64,000 nt of DNA from Runella sp. CRIBMP. GTDB lineage: Bacteria; Bacteroidota; Bacteroidia; Cytophagales; Spirosomataceae. Below the pieces are notes generated by a model. The model ran no database searches and was not told the origin of the DNA. It worked only from the letters and a program-made list of their open reading frames with translations. The number at the start of each line of letters is the position of its first letter. Within the stretch, counting starts at the first letter, position 1. The stretch is taken from positions 1 through 64,000 of the forward strand of contig NZ_JAAAKZ010000005.1 in the NCBI RefSeq assembly GCF_009905605.1, written 5' to 3'. The position numbers and the translations under genes were made by a program. This document shows, piece after piece, positions 8,704 to 15,791 of the stretch.

Positions 8704-9804
8704 TTACGGACACCCTCGGCTCGAAACCACGATTTCGGTCTCGACAATCTCGTAGCGCGCCCCAATCGTTTTACAGATAATATCAAGCTTCACAAAAAGG
8801 GATTCATTGCCCAACGGCGCCGTAACCGAACAGTTTTTCATGAGGTCGGCATCATACATAATATTTACACCGTAGGCTTTTTTCAGTTTGGCAAATACTT
8901 CGGCTATGGGGGTATTTTCAAAAGTAAAATTGGGCGTCTCTACGGGCTGAGTCACGATGGCTGGCTGCTCCACCAATGCCTTATTGAATTTCTCATTTTG
9001 GCGTTCGAAAGTAGCCTGTTGATTGGGCAGGAGGTACAAACTTTGTAAATGATAATTGGCGATTTTTTCGGATTTTTTCAGTTCCGACAGAGAGAAAACC
9101 ATTACTTTTCCCGTCTTGACGGCCACCACTACTTTTTGCTCCTTAGAATAGGTCTTTACCGTAAAACTCGTCCCTAACACCCTAGTTACCAAATCGTTAG
9201 CATACACATAAAAGGGCTTATTTGGATTACGAACTACCTGAAAAAAACCTTCTCCAGTCAAGAAAACCTCTCGCTTATCCCCCGAAAATTTCTCCGAAAA
9301 ACTCACTTTACTACCTTTTTTTAACTGAACGGTACTTCCGTCAGGTAGCGTTGCGGTATAATCGGAATGGGTATTATTGGAAACCTCGACCCGTGTACTT
9401 TCACCGATTTGCGCGGTTATTTCGGGACGTTTCAGTTCAGAAATCGAAATAGGATTTCGCAACCACAACCACCAGCCCAGTCCCGCTGCCAAAACCACTA
9501 CCGCTGCTATACGCGACCAAATAGGCAGCTTAAAATGGGCTTTAAAAGTTAAAGAAGGTTTTTCTACCAACCGTACTATTTTCTCTACTTCCAGCGAAAT
9601 CTCATCTTCGTTGATGGCGGTAGGCTGGTTTTTCAGGCCCAGCAACAGCAGGCGGGCCTGCGTAATCGTTTCCAATTTTTCGGGATGTGCCTCCGTCCAA
9701 AATTCCCAAAAAGCAGTATGCTCGGGCGAGGTTCCCTTTACCCAAAGGCAAAAAGATTCATCCGTTACGAAGTCTTCAACTTTAAATTTACTATAATCTA
9801 TCAT
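8704..9804 (-). CDS. FecR family anti-sigma factor
   Basis: 366 aa inner membrane regulator that holds an ECF sigma factor until the SusC-type receptor signals ligand. The cytoplasmic N-terminal part (residues 1-95) contains the Trp-rich anti-sigma region ('FWEFWTEAHPEK'). One transmembrane helix spans about residues 97-115. The periplasmic FecR domain ('TATLPDGSTVQLKKGSKVSF ... VFLTGEGFFQV') follows, and the C-terminal DUF4974/STN-like domain begins near 'FTFENTPIAEVFAKLKKAYGV'. The ORF can be extended to 9879, but MIDYSKFKVEDFV at 9804 is the better start by homology. The sigma gene lies 181 bp upstream and the target transporter downstream. Confidence 0.92.
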   Translation of the reverse strand: MIDYSKFKVEDFVTDESFCLWVKGTSPEHTAFWEFWTEAHPEKLETITQARLLLLGLKNQPTAINEDEISLEVEKIVRLVEKPSLTFKAHFKLPIWSRIAAVVVLAAGLGWWLWLRNPISISELKRPEITAQIGESTRVEVSNNTHSDYTATLPDGSTVQLKKGSKVSFSEKFSGDKREVFLTGEGFFQVVRNPNKPFYVYANDLVTRVLGTSFTVKTYSKEQKVVVAVKTGKVMVFSLSELKKSEKIANYHLQSLYLLPNQQATFERQNEKFNKALVEQPAIVTQPVETPNFTFENTPIAEVFAKLKKAYGVNIMYDADLMKNCSVTAPLGNESLFVKLDIICKTIGARYEIVETEIVVSSRGCP

Positions 9805-9985
9805 AGAAAAAATAGTACTTATTAGAGCATACAATAAGGTATATCCAAAGAATGCCTCCCGATACTCATTGAAAGTCAAAAATTTTTGCGCAAAAGAAGA
9901 AATTATTTCCCGTCGGGGATAATTTGAATCATTATCAAATTGTCAAGACTCAAAGTAGGCTAGAGCATCTAACTGAGAGTCAGAG

Positions 9986-10603
9986 CTATTGTCCACTCCA
10001 GGTTAGCAACAGAATACCGAGGGTGGTCAGAAAAAAACGGGCTTTGAGCAGGCGCAGGCCATTGTGCAGCAAATTGGCGACGGATTGACGGTTGATGTGC
10101 ATCACCTCCGCAATTTCATCATTGGTAAGGTCTTGGTAGAATTTAAGAAAAAGCACTTCCTGCTGCCGTTTGGGAAGCGCCTTAAGGTGAAGATTTAACT
10201 TTGCAACGATACCTTGGGTGGATTCCGTTGAAATAATCAACGCTTCTTCCGAATCAGCCACTTCCAACTGCTCGAAATAATCTTCAGAAGCCCGTAATTG
10301 CTGTTTTTGCAATTCTTTATACAAGCGGTTACGAACAATCTTGAGGAGGTAGAGCTTTACGTTTTCGTTGGAGTCAATTTGCCCTCTTTTTTGCCAAACC
10401 AACAACAACACATCCTGAATGACATCCTTGATAAGCTCACGGTCTTTGGTAAATTTTCGTCCGTAATCAAACAACAGCCGATAATACCGCAAGGAAATCT
10501 CCCCAAAAGCAGCCGTATCGCCCGCTTTCAGTCGCTCCCAAAGCAAGGATTCTTCCTGTTGAATCTGACTGAGAATCATGGACGTATAAAAAACATCGTT
10601 CAA
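9986..10603 (-). CDS. ECF RNA polymerase sigma factor (FecI-like)
   Basis: 205 aa sigma-70 family factor of the extracytoplasmic function group. Region 2 is seen in 'LLFDYGRKFTKDRELIKDVIQDVLLLVWQ' and region 4 with its helix-turn-helix in 'LPKRQQEVLFLKFYQDLTNDEIAEVMHINRQSVANLL'. It should direct RNA polymerase to the susCD promoter when released by the FecR protein encoded next. The C-terminus carries an unusual hydrophobic tail ('ARFFLTTLGILLLTWSGQ') that could contact the membrane. A second Met at residue 9 (10579) is an alternative start. Confidence 0.92.
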   Translation of the reverse strand: MNDVFYTSMILSQIQQEESLLWERLKAGDTAAFGEISLRYYRLLFDYGRKFTKDRELIKDVIQDVLLLVWQKRGQIDSNENVKLYLLKIVRNRLYKELQKQQLRASEDYFEQLEVADSEEALIISTESTQGIVAKLNLHLKALPKRQQEVLFLKFYQDLTNDEIAEVMHINRQSVANLLHNGLRLLKARFFLTTLGILLLTWSGQ

Positions 10604-10641
10604 AGTAGGTTTGTCAATAATTGAATCATTTTCGAAAAGAA

Positions 10642-10674
10642 TTGAGGAGCGGTTTTTTGTTTTCCGCTCCTCAA
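10642..10674. terminator. Hairpin terminator of the Gfo/Idh gene
   Basis: TTGAGGAGCGG (10642-10652) and CCGCTCCTCAA (10664-10674) form a perfect 11 bp stem with an 11 nt T-rich/A-rich loop, just beyond the Gfo/Idh stop codon. It separates that gene from the sigma factor gene. Confidence 0.65.
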
Positions 10675-10683
10675 CCTTTTTGA

Positions 10684-11832
10684 CTAACTCTTAAATTTCA
10701 CCCATTTACTATTGCTTTTGCCGGAGGCAATGACCGTTTCGACAAACTGCATTCCGCGGATTCCGTCGTCGATGGTTGGGAAATCTAAGTCAAATTCGTT
10801 GGGCTCTTCGCCGTTCATGCGCTTGCGCACCGTACGCGCAAAATTTCGGTAAACATTGGCAAATGCCTCCAGATAGCCTTCAGGATGTCCAAAAGGAATA
10901 CGCGTGTGGGCATTGGCCGAGTCAGATAATTTACCGACCGATGGCTGATAGATTTGGTATCCTTCGGTCGTTTTATGGTGTAAGTACTGGGGGCGTTCTT
11001 GGTGCCATTGCAGCGTTCCCAATTCGCCATACACTCTGATATTCAACCCATTCCAATCTCCATTGGAGATTTGGCTGCAATGCAAAATCCCGTTGGCACC
11101 ATTGTCAAAATGAAGCAATACGTTGGCATCATCGTCCAGTACACGTCCTTCTACTACTCGGTTCACATCGGCGCATAGTTCGGTGATTTTCAGTCCTGTA
11201 ATGTATTCGGCCAAGTTTTCGGCGTGCGTACCAATATCCCCCACGGCGCCGGCAATACCCGACCGTTTGGGGTCGGTACGCCATTCGGCTTGTTTTGCGC
11301 CTTCTTTTTCAATCGGGAACGACAACCAGCCTTGCGGGTATTCTACAATCACTTTGCGGATTTTACCTAACAAGCCATTTTTGATGAGTTGGCGGGCTTC
11401 TTTCACCATCGCATAGCCTGTATAATTATGCGTAAGGGCAAAGGTTAAGCCTGTGTTGACAATAATATCTTTGAGTTTTTTGGCTTCTGACAAAGAAAAC
11501 GTAACGGGTTTGTCGCAAATGACGTGAAAGCCATTTTCCAATGCCATTTTGGCGGGGCCAAAGTGCATGTGGTTGGGCGTCACAATCGACACCGCGTCGA
11601 TGCGGTCTTTACGCCGTTTTTCTTTCTGAATCATTTCTTTATAATCGCCATAGCAACGCGATGGGTCGAGCATGAGGTCTTCGCCCGACGCTTTCGATTT
11701 TTCGGGCGTAGAACTAAAAGCCCCGCATACGAGGTCAATCTCACCGTCGATAGCAGCGGCAATTCGGTGAACCCCACCGATAAAAGCCCCACGGCCTCCA
11801 CCTACCATCCCCATTCTGATTTTACGAGCCAT
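10684..11832 (-). CDS. Gfo/Idh/MocA family NAD(P)-dependent oxidoreductase
   Basis: 382 aa cytoplasmic sugar dehydrogenase-type protein. The N-terminal Rossmann fold opens with 'RMGMVGGGRGAFIGGVH'. The family's usual 'EKP' is 'CDKPVTFSLSEAKKL', with Lys as the general catalytic/NAD-contacting residue. The C-terminal alpha/beta domain includes 'GDIGTHAENLAEYITGL', whose Asp and His positions correspond to catalytic residues of the family. No Tat or Sec signal is seen. Members oxidise cyclitols, glucose-6-phosphate-like sugars or 3-keto intermediates. It is divergent from an MFS permease that shares a promoter-region motif, so the two probably serve the same sugar. Confidence 0.9.
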   Translation of the reverse strand: MARKIRMGMVGGGRGAFIGGVHRIAAAIDGEIDLVCGAFSSTPEKSKASGEDLMLDPSRCYGDYKEMIQKEKRRKDRIDAVSIVTPNHMHFGPAKMALENGFHVICDKPVTFSLSEAKKLKDIIVNTGLTFALTHNYTGYAMVKEARQLIKNGLLGKIRKVIVEYPQGWLSFPIEKEGAKQAEWRTDPKRSGIAGAVGDIGTHAENLAEYITGLKITELCADVNRVVEGRVLDDDANVLLHFDNGANGILHCSQISNGDWNGLNIRVYGELGTLQWHQERPQYLHHKTTEGYQIYQPSVGKLSDSANAHTRIPFGHPEGYLEAFANVYRNFARTVRKRMNGEEPNEFDLDFPTIDDGIRGMQFVETVIASGKSNSKWVKFKS

Positions 11833-11944
11833 ATACTTTTGAATTTTTGTGATTTGGTATTTTATTTCAATAAATATTCAGTTTGTTGAGCGTTTCGCCT
11901 TTTATAATTGAATGTAAATCAACACTTGCGGCGTCTCATTTTAG

Positions 11945-11955
11945 TAGGCAAAGTA
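11945..11955 (-). promoter_or_regulatory. Candidate promoter motif TACTTTGCCTA for the Gfo/Idh gene
   Basis: On the minus strand a T run followed by TACTTTGCCTA lies 113 nt before the start codon. The same sequence, with one change, faces the opposite way at 12004-12014 before the MFS gene. Confidence 0.4.
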
Positions 11956-11979
11956 AAAAAAAACCTTTTTCTCACGAAG

Positions 11980-12014
11980 TTTGGGTAAAAAAATCAAAAT
12001 TAATACTTTGCCTG
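11980..12014 (+). promoter_or_regulatory. Predicted promoter of the MFS permease gene
   Basis: TTTG at 11980-11983 is followed after 19 bp by ATACTTTG (12003-12010), one step from the Bacteroidota TAnnTTTG element. The extended motif TACTTTGCCTG (12004-12014) is shared with the Gfo/Idh and isomerase upstream regions. Confidence 0.45.
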
Positions 12015-12058
12015 CTTGTGTAAGATGTCTTATCTAACCTTTAACCAACTTTTCAAAA

Positions 12059-13285
12059 ATGATCAACAAAGCAAGACTTTTTAACGGAAGCTGTTTTGCG
12101 CTAATAACAACAGCTTTTTCATTCAGTATTCGGGCTGGAATTCTGGCACAATTAGGAACAGAGTTTAATTTAACTGCTGAGCAACTCGGTTTCATTAACT
12201 CTATGTGGTTCTTGGGCTTTCCCTTAGCCATGATCATCGGCGGATTGGTTTATCATACCGTCGGCCCCAAAAAAATCATGATGATTGCGTTTGTATCGCA
12301 CGCGTTAGGTATCGTATTAACCATTTATTCAGGAGGTTACATCGGCCTTTTGATTTCTACCTTTTTAATCGGTTTAGGCAATGGCTGTACCGAAGCGGCC
12401 TGTAACCCTATGATTGCCGATACCTATTCCGGTGCCGAAATGAGCAAAATGTTAAACCGCTTCCACATGTGGTTTCCGGGTGGAATCGTCGTTGGCAGTT
12501 TGATCTCTAAATTCATGACCGATGCCAACACCGGCTGGCAGGCACAAATATGGTTGATCATGATTCCAACCCTGATCTACGCGTATCTGTTCTGGGGTCA
12601 GGCATTTCCAAAACCAAAGACCGAAGGTGTTACTTCATTGGGTGAAAACCTGAAAGCGATGTTTACTCCTTTGTACATCTTCATGTTCTGCTGCATGGCC
12701 CTTACCGCTATCTCAGAATTCGGACCTCAGCAATGGACCGGCCTGATCATGAGTAAATCAGGGGCAAGTCCGATGTTGATTTTGGCGTTGGTAACGGGAC
12801 TTATGGCCGTTATCCGGTATTTTGCCGGACCGATTGTCGCAAAATTTGACCAGACTGGCGTATTGTTGGGCTCGGCTGTATTAGCCACCATCGGTGTTTA
12901 TTTATTCAGTACACAAACCGGTACAATGGCTTATGTGGCTGCCGTATTTTTTGCCATGGGAGTAGCATTATTTTGGCCCAATATGATCGGTTTTATTGCG
13001 GAAAAAGTACCCCTAAGCGGCGCTTTAGGAATGTCAATTTTGGGGGGAGTCGGTATGTTTTCGACTTCTATCTTCCAACCCTTCATAGGTCAATGGATTG
13101 ATAACGCTCGCGCTGAAAAAACAGCTCTCGGCTTAACCGGCGATGAAATGGAGTTGGCGGCTGGTCAGGCTACGCTCAGTACCATGGCTATTTTCCCAGC
13201 GGTTTTGATTGTTGCCTTCACTATTCTGTTTTTTTGGATGCGTAATTACAAAACGGAAAAAACTGCGACTGCCGCCGCGCACTAG
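12059..13285 (+). CDS. MFS family sugar/nucleoside-type permease
   Basis: 408 aa inner membrane secondary carrier with about 12 predicted helices. It begins without a signal peptide (MINKARLFNGSCFALITTAF). The loop 'GGLVYHTVGPKKIMM' after helix 2 corresponds to the MFS signature. The sequence resembles permeases found beside Gfo/Idh and TIM-barrel isomerase genes in Bacteroidota sugar operons. It is expressed divergently from the Gfo/Idh gene and ends 24 bp before a strong bidirectional terminator. Substrate not determinable; a monosaccharide or cyclitol is the most likely guess from context. Confidence 0.85.
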   Translation: MINKARLFNGSCFALITTAFSFSIRAGILAQLGTEFNLTAEQLGFINSMWFLGFPLAMIIGGLVYHTVGPKKIMMIAFVSHALGIVLTIYSGGYIGLLISTFLIGLGNGCTEAACNPMIADTYSGAEMSKMLNRFHMWFPGGIVVGSLISKFMTDANTGWQAQIWLIMIPTLIYAYLFWGQAFPKPKTEGVTSLGENLKAMFTPLYIFMFCCMALTAISEFGPQQWTGLIMSKSGASPMLILALVTGLMAVIRYFAGPIVAKFDQTGVLLGSAVLATIGVYLFSTQTGTMAYVAAVFFAMGVALFWPNMIGFIAEKVPLSGALGMSILGGVGMFSTSIFQPFIGQWIDNARAEKTALGLTGDEMELAAGQATLSTMAIFPAVLIVAFTILFFWMRNYKTEKTATAAAH

Positions 13286-13308
13286 TCGTTTGCCGTAGTT
13301 TTATAAAC

Positions 13309-13343
13309 AAAACACCCCGCTAAGTTATTTGGCGGGGTGTTTT
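13309..13343. terminator. Bidirectional terminator between convergent genes
   Basis: AAAACACCCCGC (13309-13320) pairs with GCGGGGTGTTTT (13332-13343). T runs on both strands serve the MFS gene on the plus strand and the TPR gene on the minus strand. Confidence 0.85.
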
Positions 13344-13364
13344 GTTGTAGGGGCGGGCCTGCGG

Positions 13365-14075
13365 TTATTTGCAATATTGTTCAATGGATGCTTTGGCGGC
13401 GGGATATTTTAACCGCTCGGCCTGCTTAAGATTGAGGCATCCAACTTCTTTTTGATTCTCTAAAATTTGCGCAACTCCCAACGCGTGAAACGCTTTGCCG
13501 AACTTGGCATCGGACTTGACCGCTTTTTCAAAGTATTCAATAGCACTCTTAAACTCTTCCCTTTGGAATAAAACATTGCCGCGATTGTACCACGCCAAGG
13601 CATTGGTCGAATCAAGAACAGTAGCCTGCTCAAAGTCCCGAAGGGCAGCATCGGGCTGCGCCAAGGCAGCCAATAGCTGACCTCGGTTGACAAAAATCTC
13701 CGCATTTTTGGGGTCTAGTCGAACCGCTTCGGCATAATCTTTCAACGCGCCGTCGCCGTCATTCTGGGCTACTTTCAACAACGCCCGGTTGTAATACGGG
13801 CGGTAATAATCGGGTTTCAATTTGAGGGCTTGGTCATAATCGAGCAAGGCATTTTGGTACTCTTTTAGCTCATAATACACCACGCCACGGGCGTTTAGGG
13901 CTTCGTAGTTACTGTTATCGCTTTCAATGGCTCCATTTAAAAACGTCAGCGCTTCGCGAAACTTCCCTTCTTTCATCAGGGCTTTACCTTTCTCAAATTT
14001 ATCTTCTGACGAAAAACTGCACGATTGAAGACCCAAAATTAAACTGCTTAAAAGAATTAGAAGTAGGTGTTTCAT
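13365..14075 (-). CDS. TPR-repeat lipoprotein
   Basis: 236 aa. The signal peptide ends in a lipobox (LGLQSC, Cys19), so the mature protein is a membrane-anchored lipoprotein. The rest is five to six tetratricopeptide repeats, for example 'YEALNARGVVYYELKEYQNA', 'YRPYYNRALLKVAQNDGDGA', 'AEIFVNRGQLLAALAQPDAA' and 'ALAWYNRGNVLFQREEFKSA'. TPR domains bind peptides or partner proteins; no enzymatic domain is present and the partner is unknown. It has its own promoter and terminator. Confidence 0.88.
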   Translation of the reverse strand: MKHLLLILLSSLILGLQSCSFSSEDKFEKGKALMKEGKFREALTFLNGAIESDNSNYEALNARGVVYYELKEYQNALLDYDQALKLKPDYYRPYYNRALLKVAQNDGDGALKDYAEAVRLDPKNAEIFVNRGQLLAALAQPDAALRDFEQATVLDSTNALAWYNRGNVLFQREEFKSAIEYFEKAVKSDAKFGKAFHALGVAQILENQKEVGCLNLKQAERLKYPAAKASIEQYCK

Positions 14076-14099
14076 TGATTAGTGGTTGAATTGAACGCC

Positions 14100-14130
14100 C
14101 AAAGATACAAGCGAATGATAGCGATGCCAA
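14100..14130 (-). promoter_or_regulatory. Predicted promoter of the TPR lipoprotein gene
   Basis: On the minus strand TTG (14130-14128), a 20 bp spacer and TATCTTTG (14107-14100) match the Bacteroidota consensus, 25 nt before the start codon. Confidence 0.6.
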
Positions 14131-14256
14131 TAAATCGATTGACCATAAGTAACCGTTCAGTAAGTTTTTATGACATTTCAACCCAATCCCTGGCTCAGAA
14201 CGACCAGAAAACCTGTACATTTCGACTTTCAAAAATCATCACATCAAACAGCACAA

Positions 14257-14925
14257 ATGATAATGAATAAGAAGCTAGCGGCGCTTATGATTGGGCTCCT
14301 GAGTCAGGTGGCCATGGCGCAAATCTCAAACGACAACAGTCTCTCCGTTCAGGTAGACGGCAAAGAATACAAAACCGCCCCGCGACGGATACGAATGGGT
14401 AACGTATGGTACATTACGGCCAATGCCACCAGCCCCGACAAATCACTGCGTTTTTGGTTTGTTACTTGGTCCAACAGCGACTTGCCAGAAGTGGGACTTT
14501 ACAAAATCGTTGATGAAGATTTCAACGGAAAGAATACGGTTCAGCCAATCATGGCCGAGGGTAAATACAAAGGTGTGGCGTACGTTAAGTATGTAGAAGA
14601 AACCAAATCGCCGCGCATGGAATACCACGTGGGAAAATCGCGTCGGGAAAACGGGGGAGAAATTGAAGTGACCAAAGCCGCCGACGGATTTTTGGAAGGA
14701 AAATTTTCGGGCACACTAGATGGCACTCATTTCAAAGAAAAAACGTCAGCTACGGCATTGGGAGGGCTAGGTCGCCTGAAAGGCAAACTAGAAGATAAGG
14801 TCTTTACGAGCGCCACGGGTTATGACTCTGACATCGACCCCGAAGGAAGAGGCTATAAGAAACAGGATACGAAAGACGAAATTGTCTTGTCGGGTGGGGT
14901 TTTTAAACTCAAATTTGAGAAGTGA
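14257..14925 (+). CDS. Secreted protein of unknown function
   Basis: 222 aa from ATG 14257 (a second ATG two codons later at 14263 is equally plausible; an in-frame ATG at 14170 would place 29 unlikely residues before the signal). The signal peptide 'MNKKLAALMIGLLSQVAMAQ' predicts export. The mature part is mostly beta-type with lipocalin-like alternation ('SLSVQVDGKEYKTAPRRIRMGNVWYITANAT', abbreviated here) and has no catalytic motif that I recognise. It is divergent from the TPR lipoprotein and ends in front of a large nested palindrome. I do not know its function. Confidence 0.75.
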   Translation: MIMNKKLAALMIGLLSQVAMAQISNDNSLSVQVDGKEYKTAPRRIRMGNVWYITANATSPDKSLRFWFVTWSNSDLPEVGLYKIVDEDFNGKNTVQPIMAEGKYKGVAYVKYVEETKSPRMEYHVGKSRRENGGEIEVTKAADGFLEGKFSGTLDGTHFKEKTSATALGGLGRLKGKLEDKVFTSATGYDSDIDPEGRGYKKQDTKDEIVLSGGVFKLKFEK

Positions 14926-14928
14926 AAA

Positions 14929-14994
14929 TTTCTCACGCAAAGGCGCTAAGACGCAGGAATTTCTTAGCGCCTTTGCGCCCCGTGCGGTGAGAAA
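14929..14994. terminator. Large nested palindrome between convergent genes
   Basis: Inner arms CGCAAAGGCGCTAAGA (14936-14951) and TCTTAGCGCCTTTGCG (14962-14977) pair perfectly over 16 bp. Outer arms TTTCTCA (14929-14935) and TGAGAAA (14988-14994) extend the structure. It has no long T run; it may terminate both neighbours or be a dispersed palindromic element. Confidence 0.6.
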
Positions 14995-15000
14995 ATAGCT

Positions 15001-15699
15001 TTACAAAAATAAAAGTCCAGCGATAATAGCGCCCGTAACTGGTCCAGCAATCGGCACCCAAGCGTATTTCCAATCGGAATCACCTTTGCCAACGATAGGC
15101 AAAATAGCGTGCGCAATACGCGGCCCTAAATCGCGGGCAGGGTTGATGGCGTATCCCGTGGTTCCCCCCAATGAAAGCCCAATAGCCCACACCAAAATAC
15201 CAACGGCAAATGGCCCCAAGCCCGTCGTAACGGCCCCAATTCCTTTGATTCCCATCAATAAAACGATGGTGCCGATTACTTCACTAAAAAAATTGGAACC
15301 CGAAGCGCGAATGGCGGGGTCGGTGGCAAAAGTGGCCAATTTAGCTCCTTTATCTTCGGTTTTGGCGTATTGTGGTAAGTGATACAACCACACTAAAGTT
15401 CCCCCCAAAAAAGCCCCAATCATCTGAGCACTCACATAATCCACTACTTTGCTGTATTCGTTTTGCGCAACGGCAAAACCAATCGTGACGGCAGGGTTGA
15501 GGTGGGCATCGTAACCGCCAAAGGCTTTCGCCACAAAAATACCGATGGTGACCGCAAATGCCCAACCGGCAGTAATGACAATCCAGCCACCGTTATGGCC
15601 TTTGGTATTTTTTAAAACAACATTGGCAACCACACCGTTGCCTAATAAAATCAAAACGAGTGTGCCGAGCAGCTCGCCCAAAAAAGGAGAAGGAGTCAT
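15001..15699 (-). CDS. MIP family aquaporin / glycerol facilitator
   Basis: 232 aa inner membrane channel with six transmembrane helices and the two signature half-helix motifs: NPA in 'DAHLNPAVTIGFA' and NPA in 'GYAINPARDLGPR'. The Asp after the second motif ('NPARD') is typical of glycerol-permeable members, while GlpF and AqpZ differ in pore residues that I cannot fully assign. It begins at MTPSPFLGELLGTLVLILLG. It has no glycerol kinase neighbour; the adjacent gene is a PQQ dehydrogenase on the same strand 92 bp upstream. Confidence 0.93.
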   Translation of the reverse strand: MTPSPFLGELLGTLVLILLGNGVVANVVLKNTKGHNGGWIVITAGWAFAVTIGIFVAKAFGGYDAHLNPAVTIGFAVAQNEYSKVVDYVSAQMIGAFLGGTLVWLYHLPQYAKTEDKGAKLATFATDPAIRASGSNFFSEVIGTIVLLMGIKGIGAVTTGLGPFAVGILVWAIGLSLGGTTGYAINPARDLGPRIAHAILPIVGKGDSDWKYAWVPIAGPVTGAIIAGLLFL

Positions 15700-15791
15700 T
15701 TAAGTGTAGAGGGTTAAGTTTAGCGTGTAAAGGGTTTGAGTTTAAAGAGTAGGCAAAACAGTAAAGGTTCGCAATTAAATACAAAAACATC

